Source of the DNA: Bog-473 sp036489775
Lineage (GTDB): Bacteria; Actinomycetota; Acidimicrobiia; Acidimicrobiales; RAAP-2
Direction of reading: 5' to 3'
DNA length: 64,000 bases
Assembly: GCA_036489775.1 (NCBI GenBank)
Contig: DASXFC010000077.1
Span: forward strand, 37,239 to 101,238
Shown here: in pieces, positions 1 to 7,341 of the stretch
How positions within the stretch are numbered: position 1 is the stretch's first letter
Layout of the letters: each line of letters opens with the position of its first letter
Notes under the pieces: generated by a model
Told to the model about the DNA's origin: nothing
The model's input: only the letters and a program-made list of their open reading frames with translations
Databases searched by the model: none
Position numbers and translations under genes: made by a program

Positions 1-233
1 GGTACGTGGTGACGTTCACCCGCAGCCATGACCTGTCGGCCGACCGAATGATCGACGCAGTCAAAGGCATCAAGCGCATTGCCGCCAAGCTCGCCCACTT
101 CGATGGGGCTTATTTGCGGTTCGCGGGGGACGTCGAGATCAGCCACTTTCGAGCCGACGAATTGCTCGAGACCCACAAGGACGAAGCCATCTGGGAACTG
201 ATGTACTTCGGCCACGCCAGACAAATTCAGTAA
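1..233 (+). CDS. C-terminal end of an unidentified protein, cut by the window edge
   Basis: The frame is open from the first bases of the window, so the real start lies upstream and the GTG at 6 need not be used. About 75 codons remain, ending with MYFGHARQIQ and a TAA. The fragment is soluble and charged, with no membrane segment and no motif I recognise. It converges on the P450 gene, whose stop is 20 bp away. Function unknown. Confidence 0.5.
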   Translation, partial: YVVTFTRSHDLSADRMIDAVKGIKRIAAKLAHFDGAYLRFAGDVEISHFRADELLETHKDEAIWELMYFGHARQIQ

Positions 234-252
234 CGAGCACGCCCGAACAGAT

Positions 253-1497
253 TCACCGCACCTGGTACGAGATGGGCAAGTGCTTGAGACCGCCAACGAA
301 AGTGGTTGCGGTCATCGACGGTTGACCAACGAGCTGAATGTCGTCCACGCGAGCCAAAAGCTCCTCAAAGAAGATCCGCACCTCCAGGCGAGCCAGGTGG
401 GCACCCAGGCAGAAGTGCACGCCGTGCCCGAAGGCCACATGCTTGTTGTCGGTCCGTCCGACATCGAAGCGGAAGGGATCTTCGAATGCGACCTCGTCCC
501 TGTTGGCTGACAGATAGGCGAGATAGACCGAGTCACCGGCGCGGATGGTCTCGCCTCCGATGACCCGATCCTCGGTGGCAGTGCGCATGAACTCCTTCAC
601 CGGAGTTACCCATCGGATCATTTCGTCGACCGCGGTCGCTCCGAGCGACGGGTCGTCTCGCAAGCGGACGAGCTGGTCGGGATGGCGGAGCATCGCCTCG
701 AGGCCCCCAGCGATCGACGAGCTTGTGGTGTCGTGCCCTGCAGTGGCGATGATCACGTAATACGACGCGGCGTCAAAATCGTTGAGCAGCTGGCCGTCGA
801 TGGTGGCATTGGAGATGGTCGAGGCCAGGTCATCGGTCGGGTTGGCCCGGCGATCAGCGGTGAGCGCCATGAAGTACTGGAACATGCCGAGCAACATCGC
901 CATCCTTTCCGCTGGATCTCTGGTGATGGCTACCTCGTCGTCCTCGCTGTCGAAGAGTTCCCTGGTGAGTTGGAGCATTTTGGGAAAGTCCTCTTCAGGC
1001 AGACCAAGGATGGACAGGATCACGTGGAGGGGGAACCCGACCGCGACCTCTTGGGCGAAGTCGCACGAGCCGCCGAGGTCGGCCATATGGTCGATATAGC
1101 GCACCGCCAATTCGCGAACGTGCTCCTCGAGCGACCGGATCCGTCCCGGCAGGAACCAGCTGGCAGTGATGTCGCGGAAGGCCTTGTGTTCTGGGTCGTC
1201 CATGTGGATCAGTGTCCGCATGATCTGGCTGCCGTTCGCCTCGGCCCTCTCTTCCATTTCGGCAGGAACCAGCAGTGGGCGCGGATTGTTGCGAAAATGC
1301 TCGTTGTCGCGCTCGACCTCGAGAATGTCGGCGTGGCGTGTGAGGGCCCAGAAGGGCCTGTAGCGCTCCGACTCCACTCTGACGACGGGGTGGTCCCGCC
1401 GGAGGGCTCGGCAAGCATCATGGAACCGCTCCTCGTCAGCGTAGGCAGTCGGGTCGACGAAGACCGTCGTGAGATCTGCGAGATCCGTCGCGTTCAT
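253..1497 (-). CDS. Cytochrome P450
   Basis: A 414-residue soluble bacterial P450 that would hydroxylate a small hydrophobic substrate using electrons from a ferredoxin. Visible hallmarks are the I-helix oxygen-binding motif AGHDTT (253-258), the ExxR motif EMIR (292-295) and the haem loop FGHGVHFCLG with the thiolate Cys at about 363. Length is normal for the class. The ATG at 1497 follows GGGAGG. It is the last gene of a minus-strand operon (MpaB-like oxygenase, YceI, P450) and sits 69 bp after yceI. No ferredoxin gene is adjacent. The substrate is unknown; the sequence resembles actinobacterial terpene, steroid or fatty-acid P450s in general terms only. Confidence 0.95.
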   Translation of the reverse strand: MNATDLADLTTVFVDPTAYADEERFHDACRALRRDHPVVRVESERYRPFWALTRHADILEVERDNEHFRNNPRPLLVPAEMEERAEANGSQIMRTLIHMDDPEHKAFRDITASWFLPGRIRSLEEHVRELAVRYIDHMADLGGSCDFAQEVAVGFPLHVILSILGLPEEDFPKMLQLTRELFDSEDDEVAITRDPAERMAMLLGMFQYFMALTADRRANPTDDLASTISNATIDGQLLNDFDAASYYVIIATAGHDTTSSSIAGGLEAMLRHPDQLVRLRDDPSLGATAVDEMIRWVTPVKEFMRTATEDRVIGGETIRAGDSVYLAYLSANRDEVAFEDPFRFDVGRTDNKHVAFGHGVHFCLGAHLARLEVRIFFEELLARVDDIQLVGQPSMTATTFVGGLKHLPISYQVR

Positions 1498-1566
1498 TGG
1501 AACCCTCCCAAGAGTTCGGCGACGAAGCGTCGCGAGATCGGAAGCTTCGGAGGGCTCATGGTGCCG

Positions 1567-2094
1567 TCAGTCTCTGAAGAAGTGTGCATTGACCACAATG
1601 CGAGAGGTGATCGACTGGCCCAGGCGTTTCCGACCAACACCCCAGGCCGTTCGATCTACGTCGATGTTCGTCGCCGAAACGGTTGCCTCGGTTGCACCGT
1701 GGTGTACCGCGGCAACGATGGTCAACGGTCGAGTCTTGCCGTGGAGGGCAAGGTTTCCCGCAATCTCATGTTGCCCCGAGTGCCTTCGGCGCGCTGACTG
1801 AGCAGTGAAGACGATTGTCGGGAAATTGTCCGCATCGAAGAAGTCGGCCGTCAACAGATGGCCATCCCGTTTCTTGATGCCAGTGTCGATCGTGGCCGCA
1901 TCCAGAATGAGAACCCCGTCAATGGTTCCATCGGCGCCGACGGTGGCGCCGCCTTCAGTCGCCTTGATCGATCCCGTCACCGGTACGACCCGCATGATCT
2001 TCGTGTGAAACTCGACTGTTGTCTTTTCCGGATCGAGGGACCAGTGTCCCTCCAGGGACGACAGGTCGTTGAGGTTCTGACTGACTTGAGACAC
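1567..2094 (-). CDS. YceI-family lipid-binding protein
   Basis: A 175-residue YceI-like protein. The family forms a lipocalin-like beta barrel that binds isoprenoid or other lipids. The typical pattern is visible: GHWSLDPEKTTVEFHTKIM at the N-terminus, the central SIKATEGGATVGADG stretch, KKRDGHLLTADFFDADNFP, and a GNLALHGKTRPL strand. There is no signal peptide, so it is probably cytoplasmic. The GTG start directly follows the TAG of the upstream oxygenase gene, with GGAGG (2101-2105) inside that gene as ribosome binding site, so the two are translationally coupled. A role in binding a hydrophobic substrate of the oxygenases is inference. Confidence 0.88.
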   Translation of the reverse strand: MSQVSQNLNDLSSLEGHWSLDPEKTTVEFHTKIMRVVPVTGSIKATEGGATVGADGTIDGVLILDAATIDTGIKKRDGHLLTADFFDADNFPTIVFTAQSARRRHSGQHEIAGNLALHGKTRPLTIVAAVHHGATEATVSATNIDVDRTAWGVGRKRLGQSITSRIVVNAHFFRD

Positions 2095-3048
2095 CTAATA
2101 CCTCCGGGTTGGGTTCGACTTCTTGCCGTTGAGTTTGCGCGGATCCACGCCTTCGCGCTTCCAGGCCTCAGCGCCCCAAGGCACAAAAAGCGCCTGTACA
2201 GGTAACCGGTTGAAGAGCGGGTTCAACACCCGCATGATTGCGGCGAATCGCTGGAACCGCTTCTCCCTCTTCTGGTCCCATTCGAGCTGGCACACGTCGC
2301 GCATCTGCTGTGGCAGCGTCCCGACCACGATCGTGCGAATCATCCCGTTGAGGGGAGCGGAGAATGCCTTCCAGATCGGCATAGGGATCTTCTGCAGCTT
2401 CTTAGGGCGGGGGAGTCCCTTACGGATATAGCCCGTGGCGTACATGATCGTGGGAGTTGGCACGAATCGTTCCAACATTGAATTCCAGTACTCGACAAAC
2501 CGGTCGTAACTCTGGGGTTGGCCGCGTTCGCTCACCGCGTACAAGCGATACCAAACCTTGCTCTCCTCGAAGATCTGTGCCTTTTCTTCGTAGGTAAGCC
2601 GCCTGATGAATGTGTCGGTGTTGTAGATGACCTGGTCAACGAACGTCGCATGCGCCCAATAGAACAGCTCCGGGTTCAATGCGTGATAGCGCGACCCGTC
2701 ACTCGTGATGGTGCCCTTAATGGGCTTGTGGAAGTCGCGGACCGTTCGACCCCATTGGAACGGGTCGGCCGAGTAGACGGTTTTCGCAATTGGCGGTCCA
2801 GTGCGTCGACCCCGGCCGATGGTGTCGGTGAAGAACAGCGAGTGGTCCTCGACCCCTTTCGCCAACTGCTCGATGCAGTTTTCCGTCCCGGCCAGTCGCT
2901 GGAATCCGAAGAGGTTCACCCGGAGGTCGCCGAAGTACTTCCAGACCAACGAATCGGGTCCCAATCGGGTCGGGGCCTCCTCGTCCAGAGGCATGGCCAC
3001 TGCCTCTCGGATTCCGCTGTCGAACCCGTTCACATCGATGGCGGTCAT
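2095..3048 (-). CDS. MpaB / rubber-oxygenase-like (DUF2236) oxygenase
   Basis: 317 residues with the DUF2236 core shared by fungal MpaB and latex-clearing (rubber) oxygenases, a haem-type oxygenase fold. The diagnostic stretch HALNPELFYWAHATFVDQ, followed by an RLTYEEK helix and a late YATGYIRKGLPRP segment, is present. First gene of the operon with yceI and the P450; ATG at 3048 follows GGAGAG. The three genes together suggest oxidation of a polyisoprenoid, terpenoid or similar lipid. The divergent TetR gene and the repeated operator-like sequence at 3117-3174 imply repression by that regulator. The substrate is not readable from sequence. Confidence 0.85.
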   Translation of the reverse strand: MTAIDVNGFDSGIREAVAMPLDEEAPTRLGPDSLVWKYFGDLRVNLFGFQRLAGTENCIEQLAKGVEDHSLFFTDTIGRGRRTGPPIAKTVYSADPFQWGRTVRDFHKPIKGTITSDGSRYHALNPELFYWAHATFVDQVIYNTDTFIRRLTYEEKAQIFEESKVWYRLYAVSERGQPQSYDRFVEYWNSMLERFVPTPTIMYATGYIRKGLPRPKKLQKIPMPIWKAFSAPLNGMIRTIVVGTLPQQMRDVCQLEWDQKREKRFQRFAAIMRVLNPLFNRLPVQALFVPWGAEAWKREGVDPRKLNGKKSNPTRRY

Positions 3049-3116
3049 CGTCAGCTCTCCTGTGAGGCGATCAAGAAAAAGGGAGGCACGTGCCGCGCCC
3101 CAATCTGACTCTGGCT

Positions 3117-3174
3117 AGTGTCAACTATGAAGCACTCTAAATCTGATACGAGTAAGTGTCAACTGTGGAGCACT
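3117..3174. promoter_or_regulatory. Tandem operator-like direct repeat between the MpaB operon and TetR gene
   Basis: Two 20-bp copies, AGTGTCAACTATGAAGCACT (3117-3136) and AGTGTCAACTGTGGAGCACT (3155-3174), differ at two positions and are 38 bp apart. Each has partial dyad symmetry (AGTG...CACT). They lie in the divergent intergenic space, upstream of the probable TetR start at 3199. Binding by the neighbouring TetR protein is inferred. Confidence 0.65.
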
Positions 3175-3198
3175 GCCGACCCCTGGAAGGAGGTGATC

Positions 3199-3822
3199 GT
3201 GGCGATAGAGGCGGAACTGACTGGATGCGTCGTTCGCCCCTACCGGGGGGTGAGCGCGCAGAACCGCATCGCCACCCGCCGCAGCCAGTTGCTCGATGCT
3301 GGTCTTGAACTCTTTGGCACCAGAGGGATCTCAGCTGTCGGTGTCGGAGACGTCTGTATCGAGGCCGGGCTTACCAAGCGGTACTTCTACGAGAGCTTTC
3401 AGTCGATCGATGAGTTGGCGGAAGCGGTTTTAGAAAGGATCCGGGCGGATCTCCGGGACCGCGTTGCCCCGGCCATTATCGAGGGCGGACCTGGCGACAT
3501 CCGCCCTGCGGTCGATGCCTATGTCCGGGCGGTCACCGAGGACCCTCGGATTCTTCGCCTTCTCGCCTTCGAGACCTCTACCGGTCCGCTTGCTCGACAC
3601 CGCGAGGACTTCGCCACGAACGCAGTTGAAGCATGGTTCACACTTTCCGGTCACCAGGTCGCGGACCCCGACCGAACTCGACTCCGGGCCTATGCCTTTG
3701 TCGGGGCCTCAACGCAGATCGGTCTGGCCTGGGCTCGCGGCGAACTTTCCCTGAGCATCGAAACTCTGATCGACGAACTGGTCGACTTGTTCGACAGTCT
3801 GGCCGCAGGCGTGGTGGAATGA
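3199..3822 (+). CDS. TetR/AcrR-family transcriptional regulator (controls P450/MpaB operon?)
   Basis: A one-domain TetR repressor of 207 residues. The N-terminal helix-turn-helix is clear (RSQLLDAGLELFGTRGISAV, then VCIEAGLTKRYFYESF), followed by an all-helical ligand domain. I chose the GTG at 3199 because it follows an excellent AGGAGGTGATC site and because upstream in-frame codons overlap the tandem 20-bp repeat, which looks like an operator and not coding sequence. A start at 3118 would add 27 unconserved residues. It is divergent from the oxygenase operon, which it probably represses together with itself. Confidence 0.88.
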   Translation: MAIEAELTGCVVRPYRGVSAQNRIATRRSQLLDAGLELFGTRGISAVGVGDVCIEAGLTKRYFYESFQSIDELAEAVLERIRADLRDRVAPAIIEGGPGDIRPAVDAYVRAVTEDPRILRLLAFETSTGPLARHREDFATNAVEAWFTLSGHQVADPDRTRLRAYAFVGASTQIGLAWARGELSLSIETLIDELVDLFDSLAAGVVE

Positions 3823-3826
3823 CGCA

Positions 3827-5020
3827 TCACGCGACAGTCGACTGATTTAGGACATCTGATTCGCGGCGCCGTATCGCCCTCACCGTCCCCGTGGCCATCG
3901 CGACGGTGCCGGTGAGAGCCGGTATCAGGAAGAGGGCGATGTGCAGTGTCGTCGATGATGCGATTGCGCCGATCACGACCGGTCCCACGACGTAGCCGGC
4001 CCAGCCACAGCCGGCCACCGAGGTCACCGCTCTTCCGGTGTCCACGTTGCCCACGGCTCCGGCCGCGCTGAGGGTCATCGGGACGATGCTTCCGAGTCCG
4101 GCGCCGAGAAAGGCGAATCCGACCAGCACGCTCGCGGGACGGTTGATGACAAGACAGCCGGCGAATCCGAGTGTCGCCACAACGGCGAGCAGAGGCAGCA
4201 ATCGGTGCGCGGTGAATCTGGTGAAGAGCCAATTACCGGAGAGCCGAACGACCAACATGGCCAGGGAATAGATCGCAAAACCCATACCGGCCACCAGGGC
4301 GGCGGTATGCAGCGAGTTGCGGAGGTAGACGGCGGCCCAATCGGCCGCGGCGCCTTCGCACAACATGTCGGCGAAGGCGATGCCCCCCAGGGCAATGAGA
4401 TCCCCTTGCAGCACGCCACGACGACCCTCGGGACTGCCCTTCGAACACCCGGGATCGCCGTCACCCACCCCGCGGTCGGGGATCATCCGGGTCGAAAGCC
4501 AGCCAACAACCAGGAGGCACGGTATGGCCAGGGCCAGCAACTGCTCGCTCATTGAGACGCCCAGCCCCACCGCGGCCGCGCCGGTGACGGCACCGACCAG
4601 GCCGCCGCAACTCCACGAGCCATGGAAACCTGGCATCAAGACGCGGCCGGAGAAGCGCTCGACCGTGACGGCTTGGGTGTTCATCGACGCGTCGAGCAAC
4701 CCCTGAAAGAAGCCCCAGAGCAGGAACGCGACGAAGAACGTCCCGAACGAACCGGTCAGCCCGATGAATGGTCCCGCGACGCAGTAGCCGAGCAGGGCCA
4801 GGCGTACCATCGGCCGACTTCCCACTCTCGGCAGGAGGCGGGCGGCGACCGCCATGGCCAGGACCGAGCCGATCGGAGCGCCGAGCAAGGCGAGGCCGAG
4901 CCGGCCGTCGCTGAGGCCCAGGTGCCGTTGCAGATGCGGTATATGGGCCGTCCAGGAGGCGAACAAGAAGCCGTGCACGAAGAAGACAGCGATGACAGCC
5001 AGGCGTGGCCAGCGGTCCAC
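3827..5020 (-). CDS. MFS transporter, YbjJ-like
   Basis: 397 residues with about twelve hydrophobic helices and MFS features: RLLPRVGSRPMVRL in the first cytoplasmic loop and a hydrophilic central loop with a Gly/Pro-rich segment. It resembles the YbjJ group of small-molecule exporters and sugar-type carriers. It lies 41 bp downstream of a DeoR regulator on the same strand, and a HAD phosphatase is divergent. That trio (DeoR, MFS, HAD) recalls sugar or sugar-phosphate metabolism in other bacteria, but the substrate is unknown. GTG start at 5020. Convergent with the TetR gene, stops 5 bp apart. Confidence 0.85.
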   Translation of the reverse strand: MDRWPRLAVIAVFFVHGFLFASWTAHIPHLQRHLGLSDGRLGLALLGAPIGSVLAMAVAARLLPRVGSRPMVRLALLGYCVAGPFIGLTGSFGTFFVAFLLWGFFQGLLDASMNTQAVTVERFSGRVLMPGFHGSWSCGGLVGAVTGAAAVGLGVSMSEQLLALAIPCLLVVGWLSTRMIPDRGVGDGDPGCSKGSPEGRRGVLQGDLIALGGIAFADMLCEGAAADWAAVYLRNSLHTAALVAGMGFAIYSLAMLVVRLSGNWLFTRFTAHRLLPLLAVVATLGFAGCLVINRPASVLVGFAFLGAGLGSIVPMTLSAAGAVGNVDTGRAVTSVAGCGWAGYVVGPVVIGAIASSTTLHIALFLIPALTGTVAMATGTVRAIRRRESDVLNQSTVA

Positions 5021-5061
5021 TGGACCTGGTGCCGCTCGTGCGTTCGGTCTGGGATGCAGCG

Positions 5062-5820
5062 TCAGACGCAGCGGATGTCGACTCCTGCCGCCCGCAGTTC
5101 CTCGACCTTTTGCTGGTCCGCCCCAGCATCGGTCAGGACAATGTCAATGTCATCGAGATCGCAGACATGGCCGAAGGCCACCCGGCCGAGCTTCGAGGAA
5201 TCGGCCACGGCGATGACCCGTTGCGAAGCTTTGGCGGCGGCCCGTTTCACCGCCGTTTCAGCGAGCAAGTGAGTTGTCACGCCCGCCTTGAGGTCGATGC
5301 CGCAAGGGCCCATGACGCACGTATCGAACCGGAGCTGGGAAAAAGAATGCTCGGTGAGGCTTCCGATGAGCGACAGCTCCCCGGGACGGACCTCGCCCCC
5401 GGGCAGAAGGAGCTTGATGTCGGGGGACTCGTGCAGTTCGAAGACCGGTCGAAGGGCGAGTGGCATGACGGTCATCCGGCGACCGCTCAGCGCTCGCGCC
5501 ACCTCCATGGCTGTGGTCCCACCGTCGAGAATGACCGTCTCCCCATCGACCAGCAGGCTGGCCGCAGCCGTGCCAATGGTCGCCTTGGCCTCGTAGGCCT
5601 CGAGGGCCCGGATGCCATACGGGGTCTCCTCGGCACTGAGGTAGACACTCGCCGCCCCGCCGTGCACGCGTCGTAAGCCTCCACTGCGCTCCAGCGATTC
5701 GAGGTCACGCCGCACCGTCATCTCGGAACACTCCAGCGCCGCGGCCAGCTCCCCGACCAGCACGGGACTGTGCTGGCGGAGGGCCTGCAGGATCATTTGA
5801 TGGCGCGTCTGCACATCCAT
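5062..5820 (-). CDS. DeoR-family transcriptional regulator
   Basis: A 252-residue sugar-metabolism type regulator. The N-terminal winged helix carries the family signature SEMTVRRDLESLERSGGLRR followed by VHGGA; the C-terminal part is the sugar-isomerase-like sensor with VILDGGTT and VADSSKLG motifs. ATG at 5820 is preferred over the in-frame TTG at 5829. No Shine-Dalgarno is obvious, so the mRNA may be leaderless. It is followed by an MFS gene in the same operon and is divergent from a HAD phosphatase. Its ligand is probably a sugar phosphate, as for most DeoR proteins. Confidence 0.9.
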   Translation of the reverse strand: MDVQTRHQMILQALRQHSPVLVGELAAALECSEMTVRRDLESLERSGGLRRVHGGAASVYLSAEETPYGIRALEAYEAKATIGTAAASLLVDGETVILDGGTTAMEVARALSGRRMTVMPLALRPVFELHESPDIKLLLPGGEVRPGELSLIGSLTEHSFSQLRFDTCVMGPCGIDLKAGVTTHLLAETAVKRAAAKASQRVIAVADSSKLGRVAFGHVCDLDDIDIVLTDAGADQQKVEELRAAGVDIRCV

Positions 5821-5821
5821 A

Positions 5822-5837
5822 ATGTTCAAACTAACAT
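5822..5837. promoter_or_regulatory. Inverted repeat at DeoR start, possible operator
   Basis: ATGTT-CAAACT-AACAT is a perfect 5-bp inverted repeat with a 6-bp spacer in the 24-bp gap between the DeoR start and the HAD start. Its place suggests autoregulation and control of both divergent genes. The match is short, so confidence is modest. Confidence 0.4.
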
Positions 5838-5844
5838 AAATGCT

Positions 5845-6507
5845 GTGCGTTCACACATCGTTGCCGGGCGTTCTCCGGTTGAGGCAGTGGTCTTCGATGT
5901 GGGCGGCGTCCTGCTCGATTGGAACCCTCGGCACCTCTACCGCAAACTCTTCGCGGACGAGGCGGAGATGGAACGGTTCCTCAGCGAGGTCTGTTCGCCG
6001 GCCTGGCATGCACCCCACGATCGGGGTGTCTCGACCGCGGCATCATGCGCTGAGCTCGCGACCCAGCATCCTCATCTCTCTGCGCCGATCTGGGCCTGGT
6101 CGAGACGGAGCGAGGAGATGATCGGTGGTGTCGACGTCGGTTCGGTGGATGTCCTCCGGGCGGTCAGAGAAACCGGGCTGCCCTGCTACGCCCTCACCAA
6201 CACGGAGGAGGAGACGTATCCGCTTCGCCTCGAACGCTTTCCGTTCCTTGGTTGGTTTGACGGCACCGTTGTCTCTGGCCGGGAAGGGGTAGCGAAGCCA
6301 GACCCCGCGATTTTTATACGAGTGCTCAACCGTTTCAGTCTCTCGCCGAGAACAACGTTGATGATTGACGACACGAAGGAGAACCTCGACGCAGCCCGCA
6401 AGTTGGGGATGCAGACAATCCTGTTTCGCTCGTCCGGGCAGCTCCGGACGGAGCTCGAGGCTGCGGCGGTCTTAGCCCCGATTGCGACTGAGTCTCCAGG
6501 CGGGTGA
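5845..6507 (+). CDS. HAD-superfamily (subclass IA) hydrolase
   Basis: About 220 residues with all HAD motifs: nucleophile motif VVFDVGGVLLDWNP (D-x-G variant), motif II Thr in CYALTNT, Lys in VAKPDPAIF and the acidic pair in LMIDDTKEN. This is the YihX-like group that dephosphorylates sugar phosphates or related metabolites in the cytoplasm. The GTG at 5845 is the last start codon before the catalytic motif that lies outside the divergent DeoR gene; upstream starts (5770, 5800) would overlap deoR. It may share control with the DeoR/MFS pair. The physiological substrate is unknown. Confidence 0.85.
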   Translation: MRSHIVAGRSPVEAVVFDVGGVLLDWNPRHLYRKLFADEAEMERFLSEVCSPAWHAPHDRGVSTAASCAELATQHPHLSAPIWAWSRRSEEMIGGVDVGSVDVLRAVRETGLPCYALTNTEEETYPLRLERFPFLGWFDGTVVSGREGVAKPDPAIFIRVLNRFSLSPRTTLMIDDTKENLDAARKLGMQTILFRSSGQLRTELEAAAVLAPIATESPGG

Positions 6508-6513
6508 GCCCTC

Positions 6514-7341
6514 TCAATGCTGATGGTTGCTCAGGAACGCAGCCACGACGGGTGCGAGCCGATCTGCTTCGGTGACCAGCGCCACGTGGCCCCCCTCGTG
6601 GATATGCAGTTCAGCGTGGGGGAGCAGGTGCTGCATGACCCGAGCGTTGGCCAGCGGGATGATCGGGTCGTCCTTCCCGGCGAGAATCAGTGTCTGCTGT
6701 CGGATCAAGGGAAGCCACGGCAGGCTGACCCAGCCCATTCCTGCCATGAGCTGGTGCAGGTAACCCCGAGGCGAGGCGGGACGCAGGTTGTCGCCCATGA
6801 GGGCCAGGACTCGGTCGGGGTCGGTGCGGGCACTCCCGCCATACAAGTCGCCCACGACGGTAGCGGCATAGCTCCGGTCGTTGAAGCGTCGCGGCGTCAC
6901 CATCTTTAGCAGCACTCGTGGATGGGCCGGCACCATCACCGAACCGGTACCGGTGCTGACTAGGACCAGTTTGCGGACGAAGCGAGGAGATTGGAAGGCC
7001 ATCTGCTGGGCCAAGCCCCCGCCCCACGACAGCCCGAGGACGTCAGCCCGCGTGTACCCGAGATGCCGGAGCATCCGGACGGCCAGGTAGGCGTTGCCGT
7101 GAAACCCATACGGAACAGGGCCGGCCGGTGAACCCCCGACGCCGGGGACGTCAAAACGCACCACCTCGATCGAGGGATCCAGGGCATCGACGAACGGCTG
7201 GAGCACGTCGAAGCCAGCGCCGATTCCACAACACAACAGAAGCGGTGTGCCGCTGCCGTCCCCGTTGGCTGGGCGGATCCTGATTCGGAGGTCTTGCCCG
7301 AGGACAGTAACGACCCGCGTCTGCTCAGCGGTCGAAAACAT
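6514..7341 (-). CDS. phaZ: Intracellular medium-chain PHA depolymerase (alpha/beta hydrolase)
   Basis: 275 residues, alpha/beta hydrolase fold. The lipase box is GLSWGGG, and acid and His residues sit in AGKDDPIIP and EGGHVAL. From memory the stretches FDVPGVGGSPAG, the VMVPAHPRVL segment after the nucleophile and DLYGG match the Pseudomonas PhaZ pattern closely. It would hydrolyse stored polyhydroxyalkanoate to hydroxyacids. The ATG at 7341 lies inside the 3' end of phaC (17-bp overlap), so translation is coupled; an upstream in-frame start would lie deep in phaC. Convergent with the HAD gene. Confidence 0.85.
   Translation of the reverse strand: MFSTAEQTRVVTVLGQDLRIRIRPANGDGSGTPLLLCCGIGAGFDVLQPFVDALDPSIEVVRFDVPGVGGSPAGPVPYGFHGNAYLAVRMLRHLGYTRADVLGLSWGGGLAQQMAFQSPRFVRKLVLVSTGTGSVMVPAHPRVLLKMVTPRRFNDRSYAATVVGDLYGGSARTDPDRVLALMGDNLRPASPRGYLHQLMAGMGWVSLPWLPLIRQQTLILAGKDDPIIPLANARVMQHLLPHAELHIHEGGHVALVTEADRLAPVVAAFLSNHQH

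Noticed and set aside
682..1797. Long plus-strand open frame opposite the P450 and YceI genes
   Set aside because: Antisense to two well-supported genes; no family, no ribosome binding site; long empty frames are common opposite GC-rich genes.
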